From Candidatus Korarchaeum sp. (GTDB lineage: Archaea; Korarchaeota; Korarchaeia; Korarchaeales; Korarchaeaceae), in NCBI GenBank assembly GCA_038888615.1, contig JAWAID010000002.1, positions 565,654 to 629,653 of the forward strand: DNA of 64,000 nt, read 5' to 3'. Below, piece by piece: positions 45,042 through 52,954 of the stretch. The notes below the pieces were generated by a model. That model saw only the letters and a list, made by a program, of their open reading frames with translations. It had not been told where the DNA came from and did not search any database. Positions within the stretch are counted from its first letter, which is position 1, and each line of letters opens with the position of its first letter. Position numbers and translations under genes: made by a program.

Positions 45042-46183
45042 TGGAGTTGGATGAGCTGAAGCAGGAGATAGCGAGCTCGATCCGCTTGAAGATGGATAGC
45101 GATAGCCTGCTGGAGCACGTTAGGAAGAACCTCTCGAAGAACCCGAATCTCAAACCGGTCATCGGAGCTAAGGACAAGGGGGTTATAGTGATGAAGGAGC
45201 TGATCGAGGTGGAGCACCCGGTATTGAGGAAGCTGGTCGATTATGGAAACATGTCGAAGAAGCTGAACAGCGAGACTGGAAGCTTAATAAGCGAGATCGT
45301 AGGACTTTTGGAGTTTAAGGATGCCCAATCATTGAAGAGGCTCATGAAGCTGACGGTTCAGTTCCTAAAGAGGGTCAAGGAGGTGGCCGTCGAGCTGATG
45401 GTGAGCAGGGTGGTTGAGTCGGAGGGGGACCTGAGGCCCACGATGATGCCGGGAAGCGTGGGAAGGGGGGAGGTCCCGAACCTCTACATGCCGCAGGAGA
45501 GCTACGGTGAGGGGGACAGGATCAAGTTGGCCCTCCAGTTCTTCAAATCGATAGCGGTCGGCAAGTGGGTGTCGGTATACTTCGAGGGACCCTTCCAGGA
45601 TTACCTGAAGCACCTGGTCAAGGAGAAGTTCAACAGAGCCTATCTGGAAGGTGAAGATATCGGAGCGTCGGGATGGGAGATGAGTGAGCCCTTCATCACA
45701 CTCTTAAGACTTCTTCTCTGGGTTTACGGAGAGATAGCTGCGGAGAAGGAGAGAGATGAGATCCTCAATATGATCAGATCCTCCTCAGGGGTTGTCTACT
45801 TCACCCCAGCGGATGAGGAGAGGCACACGGCCTTTAGCTTCCCACAGCTCAGCAGGTTCGTTGACCTCTGGCTCGTGAGCAGAGATAGGAGGGAGGCCCT
45901 CGAGGAGATGCTCAACTCCTTGAAGAGGTTCTGTACATCGTCCTTCATGAAGGGGCGTGAGGCTGCGAGCAAGCAGATAGAGGTCCTCTACAGGTACCTG
46001 AACCTCCTCGCCATCTCCCTGCTGGAGGGGGGAGATGTGCCCTGGGAGCCCCTCAGGAGGATCGTGGACCTGATCCTGGGGCTGGAGGATAGGTACAGGG
46101 TAACGCCCAACCTCCACTTCGTCATGCGCCTGGGTGAGATGGGTGGCCCTGGACGTGCTGAGGAGGGCGGTCGAGGAAGCTAG
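45038..46183 (+). CDS. Unknown 381-aa protein in the Cas8 position
   Basis: I do not recognise the sequence. It is strongly helical, with charged amphipathic helices (LDELKQEIASSIRLKM, LRKLVDYGNMSKKLNSETGSLISEIVGLLEF, LKRLMKLTVQFLKRVKEVAVELM), a loop VPNLYMPQESYGEGDRIKLAL and WVSVYFEGPFQDYLKHLVKEKF. It starts in a four-base overlap with cas5 and is followed by cas3. Type I effectors need a large subunit for PAM reading, and nothing else between cas7 and cas3 could serve. Cas8a2 of type I-A is of similar length. So a very diverged Cas8 is the best guess; a new subunit is the alternative. Confidence 0.6.
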   Translation: MMELDELKQEIASSIRLKMDSDSLLEHVRKNLSKNPNLKPVIGAKDKGVIVMKELIEVEHPVLRKLVDYGNMSKKLNSETGSLISEIVGLLEFKDAQSLKRLMKLTVQFLKRVKEVAVELMVSRVVESEGDLRPTMMPGSVGRGEVPNLYMPQESYGEGDRIKLALQFFKSIAVGKWVSVYFEGPFQDYLKHLVKEKFNRAYLEGEDIGASGWEMSEPFITLLRLLLWVYGEIAAEKERDEILNMIRSSSGVVYFTPADEERHTAFSFPQLSRFVDLWLVSRDRREALEEMLNSLKRFCTSSFMKGREAASKQIEVLYRYLNLLAISLLEGGDVPWEPLRRIVDLILGLEDRYRVTPNLHFVMRLGEMGGPGRAEEGGRGS

Positions 46184-48227
46184 GGAGATGGGAGAGGGGC
46201 TGGAGGACCCCGATGAGAAGGAGTCCCATCAGGGGAAGACCCTCTCGACGCATGTCAGTGAGTGCTCGGAGATGTCGAAGCGTATCTGTGATATCTTCGG
46301 GATTGAGGAGAAGTTTAGGCGTTTTTCTGAGGTGATCTGCGCCCTCCACGACCTGGGCAAGCTCCATCCCGAGTGGGGCTTCGGAAAAAGGAGCATTAAG
46401 CATTCATTTGTCGGTTTTGAGGTCCTGAATAAGCTGAAGGAGCGCGGTAAACTTACTGAGATAACTGGATTGAATGAAGGGGAGCAAGATCTCCTCCTTT
46501 TCATGATCAAGAAGCATCACTCAGCCTTAAGGGTCAGTAGGAAGGGAGGATTCAAGGAGTACGAAGCCCTTAGCTGGTTGAAGAAGCATCCTGAAGATGC
46601 CCTCGGGTACGCGGATTCCTTCGGGGCTTTCAAGTTGGCGGACTTCGCCTCGGCGATGGGGATGATGGATAGGGTGAGTCGTCTCCTCGAGGCAGATTGG
46701 CCTGGGCCTGAGAGAGCCCTCTCAATGCTCGACCAACTGAACGGGGATAAGTTTCGAAAGCAGCTCGAGATCTCAAGGTGCAAGGGTCACGTATCGCTTG
46801 CAGCACCGACCGGGTGGGGTAAGACCCTGGTTGGGGTCATGAGCGGGATCCCCGATGGCGCGAGGTACACCAAGCTCTTCTACTCGCTGCCCACCATAAC
46901 GGCGATAAGGAAGATGAGGGAGAGGATGGGAAGGTACTTCGACCCCGAGGATGTCGGAGAGTACTTCTACTTCGTTGACGTCGACCTCTTCAGGGAGGTA
47001 AGGGAGGATGAGGAGGAGAGCAGGCTTTTGGATTTTTACAGACTTTTCATCCCTAAGGTAAACATAACGACGGTAGATCAGATCCTACTCACCCTGATGA
47101 GGGCTGGAAAGTACCACATGAGGAGGTTCGAGCTGAGGGGATCCGTGATCGTTTTCGATGAGTATCACCTCCTCCCCGCCAGGATGATAGGGGCCCTGGC
47201 GGAGCTCCTGAGCTGGTACGCTCCAAGATACGGTATGAAGGTCCTCCTCATGACGGCAACCCCCCTCAAGGTCTATGAGGACATCCTGAAGAGCTCTCTG
47301 GGGGATGTGAGGGCATATGACCTCTCAGGGGAGTACTCGAAGCTCAGGAGGCATCGGATGGAGCTCATCGAGGATATGAGTAAGGGACTGGAGCTAGCTG
47401 AGGAACTTGTCAAGGAGGGGAAGAGGGTTTTAGTCGTCATGAACACCGTGGGAAGGGCCATGGAGTTTTACAAAGGGCTGAAAGCATCTGAAAAGCTTCT
47501 CCTACACAGCAGGTTCACGGTGAACGATAGGTATGAGAAGGAGGGGAACATTGAGAATTGCAGGGTCCTAGTAGCAACTCAGGTGGCTGAGGTCTCCTTG
47601 GACGTGAGTTTCGATGCCCTTATCACGGATCTAGCCCCTATACCCGCGATGATCCAGAGGATGGGTAGGACGAACAGGTACGGGAGCTCGGATGTGAGGG
47701 AACCGAACGTCTATGTGATGAAACTAGACCAAGATCATGAGCCTTATAGCTATGAGGAGATGGCTTACTCCCTTCTCCTCCTTGAGGAGATGGCTGATAG
47801 GATAGGGGAGGAGGGAGAGGGGATTTACCTGGAGATGCTTAGGGAGTACGATGAGCTCGTCAGGGATTCCCTTCTACAGAAGGTGAATGAGCTAAGGAAT
47901 GCCGTTAGGGAATCCGTCCTCGAGGAGAATCAGGTCCTCGCCCTCGACGTAAATGAGGAGAGAATAGCTAGGGAGTTAAGGGAGGAGGCCAGCGTCCTGG
48001 TAGTTCCGAGTGAGTTCGAGGATGAGGTGAGGGATCTGTTCTCGAAAATGAGGGATGCTAGTTATGAGGAGAGAAATAGGATTTGGGCTGAGATAAAGGG
48101 GTACATGGTCCCCGTGAGGCTCTGGATGGCCATGAAGTACGGGAGGGATGTCCCTGGAATACCCCTGCGCGTCATCCGGGGGAGGTATGATCGGGAGCTG
48201 GGCCTCCTGATCGATCGCTCATCTTAG
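46134..48227 (+). CDS. cas3: Type I CRISPR nuclease-helicase Cas3 (HD and DExH domains fused)
   Basis: 697 aa. The N-terminal HD nuclease shows H40 (STHVSECSEM), H72-D73 (ALHDLGKLHPEW), H90 (KHSFVGFEVL), H128/H129 (IKKHHSAL) and D170. The superfamily 2 helicase has Walker A APTGWGKT (224-231), DEYH at 342-345 in place of DEVH, the MTATPLK motif, VATQVAEVSLDVSFD and QRMGRTNRYG. It degrades DNA unwound after Cascade binding. The ATG at 46134 lies 50 bases inside the previous gene; ATG 46188, just after that gene's stop, is an alternative that keeps all motifs. HD and helicase in one chain differs from classic type I-A, where they are separate genes. Confidence 0.92.
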   Translation: MRWVALDVLRRAVEEAREMGEGLEDPDEKESHQGKTLSTHVSECSEMSKRICDIFGIEEKFRRFSEVICALHDLGKLHPEWGFGKRSIKHSFVGFEVLNKLKERGKLTEITGLNEGEQDLLLFMIKKHHSALRVSRKGGFKEYEALSWLKKHPEDALGYADSFGAFKLADFASAMGMMDRVSRLLEADWPGPERALSMLDQLNGDKFRKQLEISRCKGHVSLAAPTGWGKTLVGVMSGIPDGARYTKLFYSLPTITAIRKMRERMGRYFDPEDVGEYFYFVDVDLFREVREDEEESRLLDFYRLFIPKVNITTVDQILLTLMRAGKYHMRRFELRGSVIVFDEYHLLPARMIGALAELLSWYAPRYGMKVLLMTATPLKVYEDILKSSLGDVRAYDLSGEYSKLRRHRMELIEDMSKGLELAEELVKEGKRVLVVMNTVGRAMEFYKGLKASEKLLLHSRFTVNDRYEKEGNIENCRVLVATQVAEVSLDVSFDALITDLAPIPAMIQRMGRTNRYGSSDVREPNVYVMKLDQDHEPYSYEEMAYSLLLLEEMADRIGEEGEGIYLEMLREYDELVRDSLLQKVNELRNAVRESVLEENQVLALDVNEERIARELREEASVLVVPSEFEDEVRDLFSKMRDASYEERNRIWAEIKGYMVPVRLWMAMKYGRDVPGIPLRVIRGRYDRELGLLIDRSS

Positions 48228-48237
48228 GGGGATATCC

Positions 48238-49842
48238 GTGTGGGGGAGACCCGCGAGCCTCACCCTAACGCTCACCAGGGTCGCGCTGAGGCCCGAGTAC
48301 CTCAGGGCTGATGGCGAACCGGATGGATTGACCGATTCTATCTCCCTAGGATGTAAGACGAAGCTCAGGGAAATCTCAGATCAGATGGGACTATTGGGGG
48401 ATGTCTGCGATCGGTTCGTAGGAAGGAGGAGGTGGAAGGGGCTCAGGGAGGGGGAGTTGAGGGACATCTCAGACGCCCTGAACGATGCGCTGACCTTGAG
48501 CCAGCCTCCGAGGCTCCTCACCGAGTCATACGGGTTCGGCCTCACCTCCTATAGGGTCGTGGTCCCCGTGATAGTGGCTTCAGATGATCCTGAGTCCATA
48601 TTACGTGCTTGGAGGAAAGCAGCTAGGAGGATCAGGGAGATAATAGATGATAGAATGAGGGGAACCATCGTCAGGGGTTCGCTCGCCTCCCAGTACTTCA
48701 CCGAGATCTACTCCTTTTACGAGATGAGGAGGAGCCTCTACGACCTATGCTCGAATTGGTCCAAGGAGATTGAAAGCTCCCTGCTGCCGAGCAGGGACTG
48801 GTTGAGGTCCTTGATGTCACCACTTAAGCTCTCAACTCCTCCTCCGGAGCCGGAGCTCACGTTCCTCCCGAGTCCGGTTTACATGTCGAGAGACGGGATC
48901 TTCGCGTTCTTCCATTACGACCCCGGGGGAGAGGGTAAGAGGAGGAACCTGCACATAAAGAGGAGGAAGATGAGGAGGATCTTCAGGCTCGCTCTGGACC
49001 TATCCTTGGGCCTGAAGGTATTCCTTGAGAACGAGGACCTTTGGCTAGCGGGATCCGATGACCTCTGGGGAGCGGTGGTGGGAATGATATACCTCAACCC
49101 CAAGGTGATCTCCGCCCTCATGAGGGGAAAGGGTAGGAAGTTCCTCGGGTTCTACAGCTGCCTGCTCAAGTCCATGGGTCTCTTCGGAGTGTTTGAGCGC
49201 TATGAAGGTGGGTTTACGTTCCCCTTCCCTACGGAGGACCACATCCAGGTCTTCGCGCAGGCCGTGAGGCTCCTCGGAGGGGGTGTTCCGAAGGGGATGG
49301 CGAGACTTCCCCTCACCGGGCTGCAGCTGGCCATCCTAAAGTTGCTGATCCTGAAGGAAGATCTCGATAGCATCGAGGAGTGGGATGAGGGTTCCTTGGA
49401 GCTTCTCTCGATCACGCTCTGCGATTACGCCAGAAGGATTTTGGGCGGCGGGATCTCGGGGAGATGGAGATTCACCGAGGATACTTCAATAGAGGAGGAT
49501 TGCTCGAGGGAGTTCTTCAGGCAAATAAGTGCTAGGAAGCGTAAGCAAGGGCTAACGGTTAGGGAGATATCGGTCCTCCTCGGAGGAGCGGCTGGCATGA
49601 GGGTCCACACGGTGAACGCTAACTTGAGGAAGCTTGAGGAGATGGGAATCGTTGTTAGGAGGGAGGAGAGGAGATCTAGGAGCAGGAGGAGGGGGAAGAG
49701 GACCAAGATAGGACTTCCAGTATCTGTTTTCTCAGTGGATACAACTAACCATTTCATTCAAAGCCTCATGAGGCTGATGGAAGGCACAATAATGGAGAGC
49801 CGCAGGAGGATTGCCGGGGCATCCTCCCCCGATGCCGAGTAA
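48238..49842 (+). CDS. Unknown 534-aa protein with C-terminal winged helix, last gene of the type I operon
   Basis: I do not recognise the protein as a whole. The first 110 residues are strand/helix (LTLTLTRVALRPEYL...YGFGLTSYRVVVPVIVASDD). The middle is helical with basic patches (RRNLHIKRRKMRRIFRLALDLSLGLKVFLENEDLWLAGSDDLWGAVVGMIYL). Residues about 445-510 form a winged helix-turn-helix (TVREISVLLGGAAGMRVHTVNANLRKLEEMGIVVRREERRSRSRRRGKRTKIGLPVSVF). It starts with a GTG ten bases after cas3. It could be a regulator, an accessory DNA-binding subunit, or part of a split large subunit. A T-run (CCTTTTTT at 49843-49850) after the stop looks like a terminator. Confidence 0.6.
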   Translation: MWGRPASLTLTLTRVALRPEYLRADGEPDGLTDSISLGCKTKLREISDQMGLLGDVCDRFVGRRRWKGLREGELRDISDALNDALTLSQPPRLLTESYGFGLTSYRVVVPVIVASDDPESILRAWRKAARRIREIIDDRMRGTIVRGSLASQYFTEIYSFYEMRRSLYDLCSNWSKEIESSLLPSRDWLRSLMSPLKLSTPPPEPELTFLPSPVYMSRDGIFAFFHYDPGGEGKRRNLHIKRRKMRRIFRLALDLSLGLKVFLENEDLWLAGSDDLWGAVVGMIYLNPKVISALMRGKGRKFLGFYSCLLKSMGLFGVFERYEGGFTFPFPTEDHIQVFAQAVRLLGGGVPKGMARLPLTGLQLAILKLLILKEDLDSIEEWDEGSLELLSITLCDYARRILGGGISGRWRFTEDTSIEEDCSREFFRQISARKRKQGLTVREISVLLGGAAGMRVHTVNANLRKLEEMGIVVRREERRSRSRRRGKRTKIGLPVSVFSVDTTNHFIQSLMRLMEGTIMESRRRIAGASSPDAE

Positions 49843-49850
49843 CCTTTTTT
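49843..49850 (+). terminator. T-run terminator after the type I operon
   Basis: CCTTTTTT directly follows the stop codon of the 534-aa gene. Archaeal transcription ends at such T-runs without needing a hairpin. Confidence 0.5.
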
Positions 49851-49970
49851 AGTCAGCTTACCGATCTTCAGGGGGCCGGGAAGGAGGGGGTTGTCAAGCC
49901 TCTGGTCCCCTCTCCGTTGGGCAGGGGAGAAGGGGCGCCCCGGCCCCCAGTTGCAGAAGATAAGCTGATT
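49851..49970. ncRNA. 120-base GC-rich folded element in the CRISPR island
   Basis: The ends AGTCAGCTTA (49851-49860) and TAAGCTGATT (49961-49970) pair over ten positions with one G-U. Inside, GGGGGCCGGG (49871-49880) pairs perfectly with CCCGGCCCCC (49939-49948). Between these two stems is an asymmetric internal loop with CUUC/GAAG able to pair. The apical part has TCTCC/GGGGA and CCCC/GGGG complementarity. Such GC-rich nested stems in a mid-GC genome suggest a thermostable RNA or a 5' leader of the regulator gene downstream. The layout recalls an H/ACA guide, but no ACA box follows. Strand is not certain. Confidence 0.5.
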
Positions 49971-49998
49971 CTCCATCGCTTTCACGGGAATCTCGGCG

Positions 49999-50046
49999 TG
50001 GGAAAATATTTCCCCAAGCATGGGGTCCGCCCGGAGGGACCCTTTT
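49999..50046 (+). promoter_or_regulatory. Palindromic TATA/operator and small hairpin before the regulator gene
   Basis: GTGGGAAAATATTTCCCC at about 49999-50015 is a near-perfect palindrome over an AT core, so it could be both promoter and operator. GGGTCC (50023-50028) and GGACCC (50037-50042) form a hairpin followed by TTTT, like an attenuator. Both precede the double winged-helix regulator, which may bind here to control itself. Confidence 0.45.
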
Positions 50047-50065
50047 GCATGAAGTTTTTATCGAT

Positions 50066-51571
50066 ATGGATGGTGTAAGACTGAGGATGGACTACCTGAG
50101 CAGGCTGCTGAGCGAGGTAGCGCTCATAAGGGAGACCCTGGGGGTAGAGTGCGAGAGACCACTACCCAGATCAGTCGAGCCCGGTGGTTCTCCGGCTCAC
50201 ATACATGCTACCTCCTCCTTGGGGGAGGACGGAAGGCTTATCCTCTCCTCCGAGCTCTTGCATTACGGGGACTTCATCATAAAGAAGGAGGCTTTCTCCC
50301 TATTCATCCCACCTGAAGCTGATGAAGTCCCTCAAGTGCATGATCTCGCTTGGGCTTACTCAGGGGCCCCCAGGGACCTCTGGGAATCCGTCAGGGTGAG
50401 GCCCCCCAGGCCCTTCGATAACTACGATCCGATCAGGCTCTTCTCCCTCATACCACGGGAATCGAAGCTTAGGGCCATAAGGGACACGCTGCTCTACGTG
50501 AAGGCCTCGGCAAAGAGAGGGGAGCTCAGCTTCTCCCTCTACCTCCACATCTTGAGCAGGTTCCTCGGGATGGAGATCAAGCTTACGGACGTCGATAGGA
50601 AGGTGCTGAACGTGCTCTCAACCGACCCTTATGCTGACGCGAAGAGGATCAAGGAGAGGGCCGGGATCAGCGAGGCATCCATCTCCAGATCCCTGAGGAA
50701 GCTCAGAATGATGGGATGCTTGTTCGGTCCAGAGAACGTTAAGCTCTGGAAGCTAGGGCTGATAACTGTCGTAGCTTCTTTTCCAAACAGAAGGAGGTAT
50801 AGGGAGGCCTTCTGGAGGTTCCCGTTCACCTACACGCAGATGATACCCGTATCGGGAGAGGCGAGGGTGCACGCATACCTAGTGGTGCCCCGTGCCTCCT
50901 TCAGGGATCTGTTGGGGCTGGAGAAGATTGGGGTGGAACTGGGTATAGCGAAGAGGACCGTGCAGAGGTTCAATTTCTCCCCTCCGGGCGACCCAATGAC
51001 CGCCATGGTGAGGGCCTATCTCAGCTCCGGGACCTCGGAGGGGTTACGATCCTTCCAAGCCGAACCTCCCCCGATCAGGCTATCCAGGACGGATATTAGG
51101 GTTCTGAATCACATAATGAGGGAGGGAAAAGCTACGAGTTCCTCCCTCAGTAAGGTAGGAGTGAGATCTGCAAAACAAAGGCTTGGAAAATTGAGATCAG
51201 CCGGGATAATCGGTAACTACTATATGATAGGGCTTCCAATAGGCTATGAGGTCCTCCTATTCAGGATATCCTGCTCCTATGGTGAGTCGGATAGGCTCGC
51301 CTCTACCCTCGCCTCCGTGGGCACGGCGACAGTGAGCTACGTGGAGGGAAGGAGGAGTTACTGCTTAGCCTTCTTGCTCTCGACTAGGGAGCTGAGGAGC
51401 GGTGTTATCAGAGGCGTGAGAGCTATATATGGGGATGGCGTTGAGCTTGCTGAGGACGTGATTGACGTAAATCCCATGTGGCTCCTGCCCGAGGAGCTCT
51501 GGGATGAGAGAAGGCAGACGTTCAGTTGGGAGAGACCGCTTGAAGAGCTCCTGACGGAGCTAAGAGGCTAA
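50066..51571 (+). CDS. Double winged-helix AsnC/Lrp-like regulator in the CRISPR island
   Basis: About 501 aa. Two similar HTH modules are visible: residues about 190-240 (LTDVDRKVLNVLSTDPYADAKRIKERAGISEASISRSLRKLRMMG) and about 350-400 (LSRTDIRVLNHIMREGKATSSSLSKVGVRSAKQRLGKLRSAGII). Each is followed by strand-rich segments that could be ligand or dimer domains. The wording of each HTH is AsnC/Lrp-like, so one chain acts as a built-in dimer. A TTG at 50045 begins a longer frame; ATG 50066 is preferred. It lies between the type I operon and the ring-nuclease-like gene and may regulate cas genes or arrays. Not the Csa3 family, since no CARF part is seen. Confidence 0.7.
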   Translation: MDGVRLRMDYLSRLLSEVALIRETLGVECERPLPRSVEPGGSPAHIHATSSLGEDGRLILSSELLHYGDFIIKKEAFSLFIPPEADEVPQVHDLAWAYSGAPRDLWESVRVRPPRPFDNYDPIRLFSLIPRESKLRAIRDTLLYVKASAKRGELSFSLYLHILSRFLGMEIKLTDVDRKVLNVLSTDPYADAKRIKERAGISEASISRSLRKLRMMGCLFGPENVKLWKLGLITVVASFPNRRRYREAFWRFPFTYTQMIPVSGEARVHAYLVVPRASFRDLLGLEKIGVELGIAKRTVQRFNFSPPGDPMTAMVRAYLSSGTSEGLRSFQAEPPPIRLSRTDIRVLNHIMREGKATSSSLSKVGVRSAKQRLGKLRSAGIIGNYYMIGLPIGYEVLLFRISCSYGESDRLASTLASVGTATVSYVEGRRSYCLAFLLSTRELRSGVIRGVRAIYGDGVELAEDVIDVNPMWLLPEELWDERRQTFSWERPLEELLTELRG

Positions 51572-51928
51572 AAAAAGAGTGAAAGTCAGGGATGGTCTCG
51601 ATTTAGCTCACGTGGGAGGAGGGGATGGCGGGATAAGCGGCCCACTCATCTCATTCACCTCCCTCCTCATTCTCTGATCGAGAATACGGAAAATAGATAT
51701 CCAAATGATTTAATTTCGCAAAATAGGAAATCCTATGATTCGAAATTTTTGAATAGCTGCTAGAAGATCCTATTTGACTTCGAAAATCGCGGTTATGATT
51801 CCTAAAGCGGTAAATTAAATATAGATTAGCTGGAGTATTTCTGAAAAATTATAAATGAGTTACGTGATATATGAAATATTTTTATGATGTATATCTTATA
51901 TTATAAAAATAATGTAGTATTTCTAAGG
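51572..51928. other. 357-base AT-rich intergenic region
   Basis: Convergent 3' ends of the regulator and the CARF gene. It has many A/T runs that can act as terminators (about 51830-51920), and a weak inverted repeat GAGGAGG/CCTCCTC between about 51617 and 51669. No gene is seen. Confidence 0.5.
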
Positions 51929-52699
51929 CTAGACCCTCTTGTAGGCTATCCACACGATGGCTGCCGTGAGCGTGAGCTTCAGGCCCATCTCCAGGGGGTC
52001 CATGTTGAATGGGAAGTTCATCAGCGTGGCCAGCACCATGAGCAGCTTCTCCCACTTCGTCATCCTGACCTTAAGCTTCGATATTGAGGGCAAGGTAACC
52101 GTCTTCTTTGAGGCCTCATGTATGTAGTATTGCTCTATGTCGTTCTCGGCAGCCAATACGGCCATAGCAGCTACCTCCGGCTTGTAGCCTCCGGTGAGGT
52201 TGAAGACCAACTTGTCCCCACTGAACTTCACTATCCCTCTGACCTTATTCACCAAGTTCTCTATCGCTAAATCGAAATCCCCGCTACCGAAGCCCGAGAC
52301 AACGTGCACGCTCACGTTCAGGCCCAGGGAGTTTAGGTACTCGTAGAGCACATCGGCAGCTAACCTCCCTACCTCGGTATCCGACCTTATTAAGTGGATC
52401 TCGCTTATCAGATTCTTGATGTTTAAGACGTCCTCCTTCCTCACGTCCTCAATATAACCGAAGAGGCTGTTCATCTCGGCGCTAGCCCTCCTAGGATCCT
52501 GTCTTAGGTACTGGAGAATCGCTCCCTTGAGGATCTCCCTCTCCTCTTTGCTAAGCTCCCTCAGGAATTTCTCGTTCTTACTAGGATCACCCAGGTCCTT
52601 AAGGTTGGGGTATCTCTGGAGGAAATCCTCCACTGAGGTTGACCTGGAGAAGTTGGTGAGTAGCGAGGCGCCGCACGTTATCACATGGACCTCACTCAT
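51929..52699 (-). CDS. CARF protein, APE2256-like, probable ring nuclease with hydrophobic C-terminal tail
   Basis: 256 aa. VHVITCGASLLTNFSR at the start and VFNLTGGYKPEVAAMAVLAAEN (K173) are the signature of the Cas_APE2256 CARF family. Characterised relatives in Sulfolobus are ring nucleases that destroy cyclic tetra-adenylate, and the serine (S12) and lysine (K173) fall at positions reported as catalytic there. The C-terminus is unusual: LLMVLATLMNFPF and MGLKLTLTAAIVWIAYKRV form one or two hydrophobic helices with a positive end, suggesting membrane attachment. It would switch off signalling by the Cas10 and Csx1 of this window. Confidence 0.8.
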   Translation of the reverse strand: MSEVHVITCGASLLTNFSRSTSVEDFLQRYPNLKDLGDPSKNEKFLRELSKEEREILKGAILQYLRQDPRRASAEMNSLFGYIEDVRKEDVLNIKNLISEIHLIRSDTEVGRLAADVLYEYLNSLGLNVSVHVVSGFGSGDFDLAIENLVNKVRGIVKFSGDKLVFNLTGGYKPEVAAMAVLAAENDIEQYYIHEASKKTVTLPSISKLKVRMTKWEKLLMVLATLMNFPFNMDPLEMGLKLTLTAAIVWIAYKRV

Positions 52700-52822
52700 A
52701 TGGTGTCCTCAGTATGCTGACTTATTAGCTCATTGAGCGATAATTTCACCGGACAGGAAATTCAGGTCATTCGAGGAGGATCCGTGAGGGGGCTACTGCC
52801 GTTTTTAACAGCGTCACATATT

Positions 52823-52954
52823 AACTTAAGTCATCAGATTAACAATTCGCTGCTATTTATATAGTGGGGCGCAGATCGCGTAGCAGCGAAGGGGTGTCAA
52901 AAATATTACCCTTCCCGTAAACTATTTATAGTGAAGCGGGGAATCATAGCATCG
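52823..52954 (+). promoter_or_regulatory. CRISPR leader of array 2
   Basis: 132 bases identical to the leader of array 1 (39870-40001) except for G to A at two places. Same two TATA-like boxes; the proximal one is placed to start transcription at the first repeat. The homology starts abruptly at AACTTAAGTC in both. Confidence 0.85.

Noticed and set aside
49851..49970. H/ACA guide RNA or RNase P RNA as identity of the folded element
   Set aside because: No ACA box follows the lower stem and no conserved RNase P core sequence is seen; reported only as an unexplained structure.
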